Shown one piece after another: positions 9,225 through 19,222 of a stretch of DNA of 64,000 nt; positions within the stretch are counted from its first letter, which is position 1; the number at the start of each line of letters is the position of its first letter. The DNA is from Verrucomicrobiales bacterium (GTDB lineage Bacteria > Verrucomicrobiota > Verrucomicrobiia > Verrucomicrobiales > SLCJ01), in the NCBI GenBank assembly GCA_024636835.1, contig JAGXGH010000052.1:1-64000 (forward strand), in the 5' to 3' direction. The notes under the pieces were generated by a model, which was not told the origin of the DNA, made no database searches, and worked only from the letters and a program-made list of their open reading frames with translations. The translations under genes were made by a program, and so were the position numbers.

Positions 9225-9320
9225 ACCAAATCCAAATCCTGGTATTGATCTGACGCGATCGGGCAGGGAGTTGGTTGGTCGTGAACTACTTTTGCGCGGC
9301 CAAAATCATGTTTATTCGAA
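9225..9320 (+). repeat. 97-bp dispersed repeat, copy 1
   Basis: Shares with 33604-33700 and 47301-47397 the blocks ACCAAATC, TTGATCTGACGCGA, GCGCGGC and TTTATTCG in the same order and orientation. This copy is the most diverged at its left end (an extra CAAAT). It lies between the SASA terminator and the 3' end of the Gfo/Idh gene. It has no coding content of its own. Confidence 0.75.
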
Positions 9321-9327
9321 TCCGGTA

Positions 9328-10635
9328 TCAGACGATTTCTTCCTTCTCTTTGTCCCAGCGCAACTCGCGCTTTTCGTGATAAGCGTTGGCGGCCATCATT
9401 AGGGTGGCGGTTTCGATGAAGGCTTGGTCTTCGTCGCAACTTGGTTTCTCGCGGTTACGCACGCAGTTCAAGAAGTCCTGCATGTGGTCGGGACGACGGT
9501 GCTTTTCGTCGGGGCTGAAGAAGAATTTGGGTTCCAGTCGTGGACGTCGTGCAATACGGTGAGCGGATTCGTCGTCGAAAATTTCGAACATCGAAGCATT
9601 TTGACCGATCGAATTATAGATTAAGCGACCGTCGCGCCCAATGTATTCCGGCGACTGGCCACGGCGTGAGTTCATGCAGCCCTCGTAGGTAACCATGCAG
9701 TCGTTTTCTTCGAACATGAAGGTGCTTTGCCAGGTGTCGGGGATTTCGCGATCGTCCTTCCAGTAGTTGATCCGTCCATGTGAGGTGCAACTGTCTGGAA
9801 TGCCGTATTTCAAGACCGTCTGGACTTGATCCAATTCGTGGGACAGTAGGTCGCCGCATTGGCCGGTGCCGTAAGCCCAGTAATTGCGCCAATGCCAGAA
9901 GTGGCGTTCGTTGAATTCGATTTCCGGGCAATTGCCAAGCCAGGCTTTCCAGTCGAGATCTTTGATCACCTGCTTGGGGTCGGGGCGTTCGTAGTTGGAG
10001 TAGGCTCCATACCATCGCCACGGCGGACGTTCTGGTGAGCCATTGAAAAATCGCCCGGTATTCACCAAGGTGACTTCACCGATCTCACCCTTGGCGATCA
10101 TCTCGCCCCCCACGTAGGCGGCAGCCAGTTGGCGTCCTTGGTGGCCGAGTTGCATGACGGCTTTGGCGTCCTTGACTGCCTTGCGCATGCGTTTGGCCGC
10201 ATCGATCGATGTGGTCCACCCTTTTTCGCAATACACGTCCTTTCCTGCAGCGATGCAGTCGAGCAGCATTTGTTCGTGCCAGTGGTCGGGGGTGGCAATG
10301 ATCACGGCTTCGACCTTTGGATTGTTGAGCACCTCCTTGTAGTCCGAATGTGTTTTTACGTCCGGGTTGTTGGCCAATGGGATACCGCGTTCAAGATGCG
10401 GTTTATAGACATCGCAGATCGCGATGACCTTGCAATTTTTCTTGCTGGCGGAATCGCTCAGGAGTTTTGTGCCCCTGGTGCCGATACCGATTTGAGCCAC
10501 GCGCACAGGCTCCGATTCACTGGTTGGTTCGGCACCTCGAAGAATGTTCGGCGCGATGTGACTGGCAGCAAATGTAGCTGTCGCCGTTTTTCCAGTTGTC
10601 TGGAGGAATTCACGTCGGGATTTTAACCGCTTCAT
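9328..10635 (-). CDS. Gfo/Idh/MocA-family oxidoreductase with Tat signal
   Basis: 435 residues from ATG at 10635 (MKRLKSRREFLQTTGKTATA), chosen because it gives a Tat signal with the RREFL twin-arginine motif; a longer open frame begins at 10704. The mature part begins VRVAQIGIGTRG, the dinucleotide-binding GxGxxG-type loop, and continues with AVIIATPDHWHEQM and YCEKGWTTSIDAAKRM, the EKP-like catalytic block in which EKP reads EKG. These secreted enzymes oxidise or epimerise sugars with tightly bound NAD(P). Family abundance in Verrucomicrobiota and the neighbouring SASA and sulfatase genes suggest a role in periplasmic sugar processing. Confidence 0.92.
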   Translation of the reverse strand: MKRLKSRREFLQTTGKTATATFAASHIAPNILRGAEPTSESEPVRVAQIGIGTRGTKLLSDSASKKNCKVIAICDVYKPHLERGIPLANNPDVKTHSDYKEVLNNPKVEAVIIATPDHWHEQMLLDCIAAGKDVYCEKGWTTSIDAAKRMRKAVKDAKAVMQLGHQGRQLAAAYVGGEMIAKGEIGEVTLVNTGRFFNGSPERPPWRWYGAYSNYERPDPKQVIKDLDWKAWLGNCPEIEFNERHFWHWRNYWAYGTGQCGDLLSHELDQVQTVLKYGIPDSCTSHGRINYWKDDREIPDTWQSTFMFEENDCMVTYEGCMNSRRGQSPEYIGRDGRLIYNSIGQNASMFEIFDDESAHRIARRPRLEPKFFFSPDEKHRRPDHMQDFLNCVRNREKPSCDEDQAFIETATLMMAANAYHEKRELRWDKEKEEIV

Positions 10636-10716
10636 AAGGTTTTCAATATGATGATCATGGTGCCGCGTGACCAGTAAGGAATGGGGATTGGTGTTATATT
10701 CCATCCATCCCTTGGA

Positions 10717-11365
10717 TCAATGCCTACAACTTGCCGGGCAGAGGCGCTTGTTATGAAGCCGTTCCTCAAGTTGCGGTGAAATTTTTCGCCCTTTCCATGA
10801 GTATCGTAGTCATGTCAATGATTACATCGATCAAACGCCTGGCTCACCAACGGAGTCCTGGAAGTCGCTTTGGGGTTACCCATCCAACCATACCGTCAAG
10901 CTCGGGGAGTTTGTCTTTATCATGGCCGACACCTCAGCGCCTGCAAAATCGAACGTCTATCTGGCGGTGGATATTGATTGGCTAAAAGAGCAACTAGAGC
11001 TGAATCGCGACGCCCCAGCGATCTTTGTGATGATTCATATCCAGCAGCGTCGGCACAAGGTCGATGGCTGGCCGCAACATGGAGTTCACGATCCTGATCA
11101 AGTGGCGAAGGGCGAGGCAGTGATGGATTTACTCGAATCCACATCCAATGTGCGAGCTGTGTTTCACGGGCACAATCACAACGAAACAGGGGTCTACATT
11201 TCCGATGATCGACGCTACTTTTTCGACAGCCATGTGGGCGGAAGCTGGGGTGCCAAACGCGGTTACCGTATTGTGGAAGTTTACGACGACCACAAGATGA
11301 TCTCCTATCAAATAGACGGAGAAGCTGAGGTGGTGCTAAACCGTCATGAATTGCCGGGTGCCTAA
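10717..11365 (+). pseudogene. Frameshifted, 5'-truncated metallophosphoesterase
   Basis: From 10757 one frame reads without stops to 11365 and encodes the second half of a calcineurin-like phosphoesterase: PFHEYRSHVNDYIDQTPGSP, VFIMADTSAP, IFVMIH, and VFHGHNH (the GHxH metal motif). The preceding part, INAYNLPG, corresponding to the PGNHD region, is in another frame, so a frameshift lies around 10757-10780. The N-terminal metal motifs (DxH, GDxxD) are absent; DNA before 10717 is unrelated. The only ATG of the remaining frame (10922) would give a 147-residue fragment missing half the active site. Confidence 0.8.
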
Positions 11366-11402
11366 AGAAAATGGAAGTAGCAAGAAAGTTTATAAGTTTT
11401 AC

Positions 11403-11414
11403 GTAATCGATTAC
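11403..11414. promoter_or_regulatory. Palindrome GTAATCGATTAC, LacI-type operator candidate
   Basis: Perfect 12-bp palindrome with a central CG, 17 bp before the start codon of the secreted protein at 11432. LacI-family regulators bind short palindromes with a central CG, so it may be an operator for sugar-dependent control. No regulator gene is nearby. Confidence 0.4.
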
Positions 11415-11431
11415 AACATTCCTCATCAAAA

Positions 11432-13609
11432 ATGTTGTCGCCAAGGTCAAATACCCGTATTACGACTTTTAAGTTGAGTCTGTCGAAACGCAGACGTGCA
11501 AAATATAAATCACTATCGGTAAATCCAAGACCTGTGTCTAAACTTCACTTATCCAGCGCCCGCCCCATCTCGGGTCTCCTTGCGATAACATCCATCGCCT
11601 TGCTTAGCCCGGGTGTCTACGCTCAGCAGGGTGGTGCCACCCCGGGTATACCCGATATCACGGTCTCCTCATCCGCAGGTGATGCCGTGATTTACGAGCC
11701 CTTTGATTACCCGGTTGGTGGGTTGAATGGTCAGTCAGGTAAGTCTGAAAAAGGGTTTGATGGCTCATGGAAAGCCAATCAAGAGACGCGACTGCAAGAG
11801 GGCTCGCTGAACTATTCCACACTTCCCACTCTTGGTGCATCCATTGGTAGTCTTGCAGAAGGTAATCGCTTTGGTGGGTCACGCGTTGTAAGTGCCTCGG
11901 CACTCTCGGCCAATGGTCTGCTCAATGACGGGGCAACGCTCTGGTTCAGCGCGGTGATGGGAATGGATGAGGGAGGCAATGTGACGAATTCCATCCTCAG
12001 TTTAGCGTTGTCTAACAATCAATTCGATGGCGGCAAATACGCATATTGGATTGCCGATGACGGTGGCCAACTTGGCGAGGGGGTTGGGGTGACATTAGGC
12101 CGCGTCACTGACGCTAAAGGTCGTGTATATAATGGACGCGCAGCAGCAGCACATTATCAAGATATCTCAAGGGGCAAGGGAACATCCGGTGTTGTTTATG
12201 GCAAATTGATAGATGATAACCCCAGTTTTGGTTCTGGTGAATATCGTCTGATCGTTGGCAAGATCACTTGGGGTGCAGGCGCAAGGGATACTATTGAGAT
12301 TTTTCATCCAGCTGAGGACATGGCACTTCCTGGTTCGCCAACTTCAACTCTGACCGTCGATGTCGATCAGACGACATTCGATACAATTACCTTCGCGCGT
12401 GGCGATAAGGTTCTGTTGGACGAAATTCGTTTCGGTCCAACTTATCGCAGTGTAATCGGGATGCCTTCTACCGACAGCGATACGGCTACCAGTTTGAAAA
12501 CGCAAACAGGTGTAGCTTCCAGTGGCCCCAGTAGTTTAGTCGTTGGCGAGCAGATTGATCTCTCGTCCCAGAATGGTGTCTCTGCTGATTTTAATCTTTC
12601 GGTCAATGATAACTATGCTGGTTACCAAGGAAAAGGCGAGAACGCAGATGAGGAACCGGTCAACACTGATGCCACCTTTAATGGACCTATTGTGGCATAT
12701 CGATTCTGGAATAACCCCGCCAAATCATCTATTGGCACATTCGCGCAACGCGGCGGTATAATTGGTGATGTCAGCACCACCGATACCATTTTTACAAATG
12801 GCGTATACGCCAGAATATGGGAATCGACTGATCCCAACGGGAATGCTTTTGATACGAAACCGGATTTCACTGCAATTGTTGGGGACATAAACAATGACTT
12901 AACGGGCAGTGTGGATATCTCCGGTCTCACTTCGGGGAGCATATATTTCATTTATGGTGCATACCGCAATAGACCAACGCTTAGTCTCACTATGACTGGT
13001 TCCGTATCGACCAGTGATCTAAGTATTGACGAGTTGCATAACGGTGACAGTGCCAACAATTCTGAATATTACATCAGTCGGGCGGATTTCACCAATACAG
13101 ACGGCTATACTACCATCAGTTACAGGTTTGGAGGTGCTGGTAAGGGTGAGGCTAACCTCCGCTGGAGTGGAGTTGTCGTCACAGAGCTGTCGGCTACAGC
13201 TGACTACGTAACGTGGATCTCTGGTTATTCCGACTTGGGCAGTTTAACCGCGTTGAATGATGATGCGGACAAGGATGGTATCCTCAATGGCGTGGAGAAT
13301 TTTTTCGGCACTGATCCAACTAAAATTAGCGGCGGATTGCAGGCCGGTGCGTCCGATTTGGATCCAGGCACCTGCAACTTTACCCACCCACAGAGTGGCC
13401 GCAGCGCTTCAGACCTAAAAGCAACCTATCGCTGGTCTTTGGATGGAACCACCTATATGAATGATGGTGAATCCTTTGACGGCACGACAGTGACTTTCTC
13501 TACGCAGTTGAATACACCCGTGATCGGCACGACCACGGTGACTGGCAATATCACCGGCACACCGCGCGATAAGCTGTTTGTGGACGTCCAGGTGACACAG
13601 ATGCCGTAA
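11432..13609 (+). CDS. Large secreted protein of unknown function with a Ca-binding-like tail
   Basis: 725 residues. An unusually long basic N-region precedes the hydrophobic core (about residues 45-62) and a VYAQ cleavage site. The mature protein starts with a 'VIYEPFDYPVGGLNGQ' segment typical of verrucomicrobial surface proteins with LamG-like (concanavalin) domains; WFSAVM and EYRLIVGKITWG fit that fold. Near residue 610 DDADKDGILNGVENFFGTDP is a thrombospondin-3/EF-hand-like calcium loop that usually joins domains to a sorting signal, but no PEP-CTERM follows; the protein ends shortly after an immunoglobulin-like region. Probably an extracellular matrix or glycan-associated protein. Confidence 0.7.
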   Translation: MLSPRSNTRITTFKLSLSKRRRAKYKSLSVNPRPVSKLHLSSARPISGLLAITSIALLSPGVYAQQGGATPGIPDITVSSSAGDAVIYEPFDYPVGGLNGQSGKSEKGFDGSWKANQETRLQEGSLNYSTLPTLGASIGSLAEGNRFGGSRVVSASALSANGLLNDGATLWFSAVMGMDEGGNVTNSILSLALSNNQFDGGKYAYWIADDGGQLGEGVGVTLGRVTDAKGRVYNGRAAAAHYQDISRGKGTSGVVYGKLIDDNPSFGSGEYRLIVGKITWGAGARDTIEIFHPAEDMALPGSPTSTLTVDVDQTTFDTITFARGDKVLLDEIRFGPTYRSVIGMPSTDSDTATSLKTQTGVASSGPSSLVVGEQIDLSSQNGVSADFNLSVNDNYAGYQGKGENADEEPVNTDATFNGPIVAYRFWNNPAKSSIGTFAQRGGIIGDVSTTDTIFTNGVYARIWESTDPNGNAFDTKPDFTAIVGDINNDLTGSVDISGLTSGSIYFIYGAYRNRPTLSLTMTGSVSTSDLSIDELHNGDSANNSEYYISRADFTNTDGYTTISYRFGGAGKGEANLRWSGVVVTELSATADYVTWISGYSDLGSLTALNDDADKDGILNGVENFFGTDPTKISGGLQAGASDLDPGTCNFTHPQSGRSASDLKATYRWSLDGTTYMNDGESFDGTTVTFSTQLNTPVIGTTTVTGNITGTPRDKLFVDVQVTQMP

Positions 13610-13735
13610 CCCCTTTGCGGTCACGTTCCGGAAGGAATTCGCTGCCAGGTTCTGCCATGGACAGCTCTCGGTGATTCGATCTCTTCCTGAAAGAAAGATT
13701 CAACCGAGCCCGTTTGGACAGTCACTAATCTTGCT

Positions 13736-15622
13736 ATGAAATTTCAAACATTCTGCTCTGCCGTTTTTTCGCTGTCGACATTGTTCGTCCTCTCCACACC
13801 TGTGGTGGCGAATGATCAGGAAGAAATTCCGCTGAATGCGCACGGCACGGAACTGCTTGAGAAATACACCAAAGAACTGGAGGCGCTGCGTGCAGAGGTT
13901 GTTGCAGAGTTGCCGCCAGTTGACGAGGCGAAGAAGGCACGATTTCTCGAAGTGCGAGCCAAGTGGGACGGAATACCCAAGACTACTGACGAAACTCCAC
14001 CAACCGAGAGGAAGGCTTTGGACGACTTGCGGGAGCAGACGCAGAGCGACGCAATGGAGGCCGCCGAGGCCTTGTTGAGGGATCTTGCACCCTTGCTTTC
14101 ATCCGATGCCCTCGATCCAAAGCTGATGCGGATCGCCATCCTTACCCACGCCACCCCGCGCGGTCTGGCGGAGTTTGCCCAGCAGGGGACTGACAAAGAA
14201 AAGCTTTTGGAGACGCTTTTTGCCGACGAGGCACTGATGCGCCAAGTGCTTGAAGCCGGGGGTGCCAATGGTGGCGCCTATGGTGAGATGATGGAGGTCT
14301 ACACGGCCATCCTTGAGAATAGCGAGCGCGCCCGTGAGCGTGGAACAATTCTTCAAAGGCTGGCTCTTGGCACTGCCATTCACATGCCTTGGACCAATGG
14401 AAAGCCCGAAGCCGGTGTGCACGGCATCGTTTACCGCACTCGCTACGACGTCGATCAGGTGAAGCGCTATTTGCACTATGAGAAGGCCTACCTCGATGAC
14501 GAGCTCGATCCGGCATTTCCCGAGTTCAACACTTGGGAATGCCGCTTCATCTGCAATAGCCAATACAGCGAAGAGGATCTCGCTTGGTTCCGTACGATGC
14601 TGAGGAATTACCGTCCAGACCAGATCACGATGGCCGACTACAAGTGGCGCTATATCCGCTTCATTAAGAGTGACGTGCCTTATTGCAGCACGACCAATGA
14701 CCCCTCGCTGGGCATCCCTTCCCAAGAACATATTGCCTTGGGTGGTATTTGCGGTCGCCGCGCTTTTCTCGGTCGCCTTTCCACCCGCGCCTTCGGTATT
14801 CCTTCGCGTGCATCCACCCAGACAGGTCACGCTGCGATGAGCCACTGGACACCCGATGGCTGGGTAGTCTGCCTGGGTGCTTGGTGGTCGGTGGCTTGGT
14901 GCGGCCCTCAAGGCGGACTTGATTTCCTGCTCGATTCGCAGGCTCGTGAGTTCGAAGAGGATTATCAACAGGTGCGCCGCGCCCAGTGGCTTGGCGATGC
15001 CTTTGGCGAAGAAGATGTAAGCATCCGTAAGTATGGTGTGGGCGGAGGCTTCTGGAACAGTCTGGCGTTCGTTAAAAAACAGCTGATCGTCAAACAAGCC
15101 GAGGTCGAAGCTCTCGAACTGGTTGGCGGCATGAAGCTCGGCGAATCGGACGATTTGATCGGCGACGAAGAAGGAGAGGAACTCGAAATTCCAGATGCGG
15201 ACAAAGAGATGACGGTGTCCGATGACGGCGCCATCACCATGCCGGCAGTCGCTTGCTACTCACCGCGTAAAAGTTCGGATCGTGTTCTGTTCCTCAAAAG
15301 CTGGGATGAAGGGTATCAACTGCACTACAGCCGCCTTGGTCAGCGTCCGGAGTTGTTCAAATATCGCGTCGAAGTCCCCGCTGAAGGTGAATACGAGCTC
15401 ACAGCACAGGTCGTTACGGTATCGCCTAACCTAGAAGTTCTCGTCCGGATTAACCGCGACGAACCCGCTCCCTTCGCGATGCCTTATACCAAGGGCTCAT
15501 GGGAAACCTCCGAGCCGATGAAGGTGAAGCTCTCCGAAGGACGCAATACGATCAGCATCACCGCCCGCACTCCAAACCGTGGTGCAAGCATCAAGAATTG
15601 GTATCTTAAGCCAGTGAAGTAA
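13736..15622 (+). CDS. Secreted transglutaminase-like protein
   Basis: 628 residues with a signal peptide (cleavage near VVANDQ). An N-terminal helical, charged region of about 300 residues is followed by a transglutaminase-like core: GGICGRRAF with a candidate nucleophile Cys339, then FGIPSRAS, and GHAAMSHWTPDGWVV with His365/His371, the Cys-His arrangement of the superfamily. The C-terminal ~90 residues (FKYRVEVPAEGEYELTAQV...GRNTISITAR) look like a jelly-roll, CBM-like domain. It could be a protease, amidase or cross-linking enzyme acting outside the cytoplasm. It is followed after 40 bp by the thioredoxin-like gene, probably co-transcribed. Confidence 0.72.
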   Translation: MKFQTFCSAVFSLSTLFVLSTPVVANDQEEIPLNAHGTELLEKYTKELEALRAEVVAELPPVDEAKKARFLEVRAKWDGIPKTTDETPPTERKALDDLREQTQSDAMEAAEALLRDLAPLLSSDALDPKLMRIAILTHATPRGLAEFAQQGTDKEKLLETLFADEALMRQVLEAGGANGGAYGEMMEVYTAILENSERARERGTILQRLALGTAIHMPWTNGKPEAGVHGIVYRTRYDVDQVKRYLHYEKAYLDDELDPAFPEFNTWECRFICNSQYSEEDLAWFRTMLRNYRPDQITMADYKWRYIRFIKSDVPYCSTTNDPSLGIPSQEHIALGGICGRRAFLGRLSTRAFGIPSRASTQTGHAAMSHWTPDGWVVCLGAWWSVAWCGPQGGLDFLLDSQAREFEEDYQQVRRAQWLGDAFGEEDVSIRKYGVGGGFWNSLAFVKKQLIVKQAEVEALELVGGMKLGESDDLIGDEEGEELEIPDADKEMTVSDDGAITMPAVACYSPRKSSDRVLFLKSWDEGYQLHYSRLGQRPELFKYRVEVPAEGEYELTAQVVTVSPNLEVLVRINRDEPAPFAMPYTKGSWETSEPMKVKLSEGRNTISITARTPNRGASIKNWYLKPVK

Positions 15623-15662
15623 TCTCCGCGTTGCCTGGCGATTTTCCAGACTCAAAATACTT

Positions 15663-18350
15663 ATGAGGAAGAATTTTATCTGCCCGAGCATTCTGTGCCT
15701 AGGTGTTTTTTGTCTTACTGCGTTCGGGCTTCTTACCCTGAATACCACCGCGCAGGAGGCATCACCGACTGTCTCCAAGGAAGCGATCGCGGAACTCGAC
15801 AAAGCTTTGGAAGCAGCCAAGGAAGGGGATTCTGAGGCTCGTCAGCGGCTAGCCGTGCGGCGGGTGATTCGCGATGCAGAGGAGCAACTCGCTTCCAACG
15901 CGAAATCGCCGGGTTGCTTCCTCATCCTTGAGTTTATTTTTCGCGCCCAGCAACAGTTGATTGCCCTCGATGACGACTCCAAACATCGGGAGGCGCTTCT
16001 CGCCACCTGCCGGGAGCTGATCAAGGCACCCGACGAATTTGCCGAGCTTCGACTGGAAGCAGACCTGCTCATTTCGCAAGCAGATCTGGCCAAGAAAGGA
16101 GCCAATTCCGAGGTGCGCGCCAATGCCCTGCGCCCCTTCGTTGAACGTTATCTCGACACACCGGTCGCGGCGAAAGTCTTGCGCCTTTCCATGGTCATGG
16201 CTCTCGAACTCGGTGATAACCGACTCGTCACAGACCTTCGTGAAATGATTGAGGAACGCTTCGCCGGTGACCTTGAGATGATCGCCTTCCAGCGGGATAA
16301 ACTCGGCGGCCAGGTCTTCGGTGCACCATTTGCCGGCACCTTTGAAAGGTCGGATGGGAAGACGCTCCGCTTTCCCATGGATGGGCTCGGACACTCGACA
16401 CTGTGCGTCTTTTGGTCAAAGGAAAACGGGGGAGAAGATGTCCTCAAGGGACTGGCTGCGGCCTCATTGGAAAATAAAGACAAGCTGGACGGACGCCTGG
16501 AAATCGTCAGCTTCAACCTCGACGGCCTGCCCGACGCCGGTGAATCGATTGTGCGCGGATATGGCGTCGATTGGCAGGTCATGCGCCTACCGGATGGTAG
16601 GGAAAATCCTATCTACGATGCCTACGTGAGGTCCGACCCACGATTCCTGACGGTTAGCCCGACGGGTAACGTAGCCCTGATCATGTCTGGATCGACGCGT
16701 CAGAAAAAGGATTCTGGGGGTGAGCCTGATTACGGTCGCATGTTCCATTCAATGCTTGCGCGGAATTGGACAGATCCGCGATATGTCGCCCAACTCTCTT
16801 CACTGATGGCTGGCGAATTTCTAGTGATCGATCCCGAAGGCGGTATGGATTTTGCCCTGCCACCAGAGCTTAAGGCGCTTTCTAACGGTGATGTTCAGCC
16901 TTTGACACGGACTTCCACCTGCGTCCCCGAGGAAACCCTGCGAGCCATTCAGGATTGCTTCGTGGCCCCCCCCCGCCGCTACCGACTGACAACTCCCGAA
17001 GCCCGCACAAGTTATGCAAAAGCCGTTGAGCTTTGCCGCAAAACCATCGCGGACCATCCCGATGCGCCCGATCTCTGGATCGTTCGCAACCGCCTGCTAG
17101 TCGCATTGCTGGGCCTTTGGAAGACGGACGCTGATTTGGCTGTTTTGGAGGAAGCCATCGCCGAAGCGAAAGTCGCAAAAGCGGCTGGTTATCCCCCGGG
17201 TTGCGATCTCGTTGCAAATTTTTGTATCGCTCGCGAGAGCCTACGCGATCCAGCGGCTCAGACCGGGGCGGTTATCTATCAATTCGTGGTAGATAACGGC
17301 GGCGAGAATGCGCCTGGTCCGGTGTTCTCCGTGGCCGCTCTTCTTGCGCTCGATGTGGCTGATCGCAAGCGCTTCGAAGACTACCGCGAGATAATCCTCA
17401 AGAACCATACCGAACAGCCGATGATGTGGGCCTTTACCACGTTCCTGCTGGATCGCTATCACAACTATTGGCTATTCCAGGTTCCGTTTACCGCTGGTTG
17501 GTCGTACGGACGTAGGGAAGACTACTTCCTCACGAAAGGCGACCGCGAGAAAGCTCAACGCATGCTGCAGACCGAACTGCAAACACTCGATGGCAAGCCG
17601 CTGCGAATTCCCGATGACCTCGATAGCCAATGGACCGTGATTATTTTTGCCAAGCCCGGACCATGGAGCAGGAATCGAGAAGACGGACTCCCCGCCTCGC
17701 CGGAACGCCTGGCGAAACCGATCGCCGACTTCGCTGCTTCGCGACCAGAGGGCGAGGTGAAGGTTTACATCGCCATGCTCGACGGAGACGCCGATGCCAT
17801 TGGTGCAGGGTTCGGAGAGAAGGAGGCATCATGTCCAGTTCTGACCGTTCCGGGTGGCGTAAACAACCCACTGATTCAACGGCTCGGAATCCTGTCTGAG
17901 GATAACCAAATCAACAGTGTCTTGATTGGTAAGGACGGCCGCATCGCCTTGATGGTATCAGGTCTCGCCAAGCAAAACGGCAGGGGAGGCAACACCCTCA
18001 CCAACGTCATCGAAATGGACGACGAGAAATTTGTATCCGCTGCTCTGCAACGGGGTGATGTCGATCAAGCCAAAGAGCGAATCTTTACTCTGGCTCCGCC
18101 CTTCGATCCCGAAGCAGTCGATGACCGTGGGCGGCCACTCAAAAAGCCGAAAGTCAGTCTCTCTCATCTCATTGCCCGCGCCCGAGTCTACATGGCTCTC
18201 AAGGAATGGGACAAGGCTCTCGCTGATGCCGAAGAAGTCGTCCAGCGCCAACTCGGCACCGACGGAGGAATGAGCCTGCGCACCGATGAATTGGACGAAG
18301 CCGAGAAACTGCGGGATACCATCCTCCAGAAACAACAGGAAGCGAAGTGA
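15663..18350 (+). CDS. Secreted protein with two thioredoxin-like segments lacking CxxC
   Basis: 895 residues with a signal peptide ending near TTAQ. After a helical, TPR-like stretch come two related thioredoxin-like segments, about residues 225-350 (GKTLRFPMDGLG... ending VALIMSG) and 640-765 (GKPLRIPDDLDSQWTVIIFAK... ending IALMVSG). Both keep the strand pattern of the TlpA/AhpC fold but neither has a CxxC pair at the usual place (LCVFWSKEN and VIIFAKPGP). Helical repeats sit between and after them. They are therefore probably binding modules rather than redox enzymes. The gene follows the transglutaminase-like gene by 40 bp, suggesting that the two secreted products act together. Confidence 0.7.
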   Translation: MRKNFICPSILCLGVFCLTAFGLLTLNTTAQEASPTVSKEAIAELDKALEAAKEGDSEARQRLAVRRVIRDAEEQLASNAKSPGCFLILEFIFRAQQQLIALDDDSKHREALLATCRELIKAPDEFAELRLEADLLISQADLAKKGANSEVRANALRPFVERYLDTPVAAKVLRLSMVMALELGDNRLVTDLREMIEERFAGDLEMIAFQRDKLGGQVFGAPFAGTFERSDGKTLRFPMDGLGHSTLCVFWSKENGGEDVLKGLAAASLENKDKLDGRLEIVSFNLDGLPDAGESIVRGYGVDWQVMRLPDGRENPIYDAYVRSDPRFLTVSPTGNVALIMSGSTRQKKDSGGEPDYGRMFHSMLARNWTDPRYVAQLSSLMAGEFLVIDPEGGMDFALPPELKALSNGDVQPLTRTSTCVPEETLRAIQDCFVAPPRRYRLTTPEARTSYAKAVELCRKTIADHPDAPDLWIVRNRLLVALLGLWKTDADLAVLEEAIAEAKVAKAAGYPPGCDLVANFCIARESLRDPAAQTGAVIYQFVVDNGGENAPGPVFSVAALLALDVADRKRFEDYREIILKNHTEQPMMWAFTTFLLDRYHNYWLFQVPFTAGWSYGRREDYFLTKGDREKAQRMLQTELQTLDGKPLRIPDDLDSQWTVIIFAKPGPWSRNREDGLPASPERLAKPIADFAASRPEGEVKVYIAMLDGDADAIGAGFGEKEASCPVLTVPGGVNNPLIQRLGILSEDNQINSVLIGKDGRIALMVSGLAKQNGRGGNTLTNVIEMDDEKFVSAALQRGDVDQAKERIFTLAPPFDPEAVDDRGRPLKKPKVSLSHLIARARVYMALKEWDKALADAEEVVQRQLGTDGGMSLRTDELDEAEKLRDTILQKQQEAK

Positions 18351-18624
18351 AAAGTAGCCGTTTTTGTGACTTGGATGTCCTGAATTGATTCGTTCGCTTT
18401 CCTTGATATTCTAATATCTTAATAGATGATAACGAACTTTCCACAGGGCTTGATAATCAAGTAAGCTAAATTTAAAACAGCCCCCCCTGGAAAACTGCAT
18501 TTTGCGCCACAAACCTTGACAGCATCTGGCCTGCCGCGCATTCTCAAACGGAATCACGACCCTGGTATCAGTAATCCCGCCAATATCAGAATCGTGTATT
18601 AATGCTGTTCGGCAAAGAATCGAG
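18351..18624. other. Intergenic DNA
   Basis: 274 bp without a supported gene, hairpin or repeat. Confidence 0.4.
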
Positions 18625-19141
18625 ATGGAACCCATTGATCGTCGTTTTCGCCCCGGCTTCTGGAGGCTGGTTGTGTCATTGTTCATCGTTTCTATACTTG
18701 TCATCATATTTGTCATGGTTCTTTCCGCTATTATCAGCACAGACCTTGCAGACGAGCATTCATGGATTTCCAAGATGGTTGGCCTTGCATTTGGAGCCTA
18801 CATTATAGCCGTTCCTATATTGTTTGTTGTGCTCTTGGTGTCCCGAATGCGCCTTCACTCAGCAGGCACCACGCTCAATGCTTCGTTTCTCATCGGAGGG
18901 TTTACGATGTTTCATCGTTCAGCTGCTGGGCACTCCTGGCATGCCGTGGTAACTCCAGGCGGAAACACCATGGATGGTGAAGGGACTTGGAGCTACCGGG
19001 TTGAGGTCGCCAATCATAACGGCGAGCGGACGCGCTTTTTGGGCCCCATTCTTTGCTGGTTATACCGAGTCGAATGCCTATAAAAAGCTAGCCGAACAAG
19101 TCGGTCCTGATCAACCGCCTACACGCCCAGAGTTTGAATGA
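18625..19141 (+). pseudogene. DUF-type two-TM membrane protein gene with a frameshift near its 3' end
   Basis: The uninterrupted frame (18625-19083, 152 residues) has two membrane segments (about residues 14-36 and 49-69) and a soluble tail that ends abruptly in GPILCWLYRVECL. Skipping one T in the T5 run near 19037 restores a more natural end, ERTRFWAPFFAGY followed by a charged tail ending PTRPEFE and a stop at 19139-19141 (about 172 residues). The break may be a genuine mutation, transcriptional slippage on T5 or a sequencing error. A lipoprotein gene follows 81 bp later. Family unknown. Confidence 0.55.
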
Positions 19142-19222
19142 TTGACGTAACTACTACCTTTAACCCACAGTCGGAGTGGCGCTGCCTGTAGGCGGTGCCA
19201 GACCTCGACGTTCTACCAAAAG

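Noticed and set aside
9208-9402. Plus-strand frame across the first 97-bp repeat
   Set aside because: The protein similarity to other copies comes from the DNA repeat, not from a gene.
14099-15097. 332-residue minus-strand frame in the transglutaminase-like gene
   Set aside because: Shadow; the plus-strand gene has a signal peptide and a motif pair.
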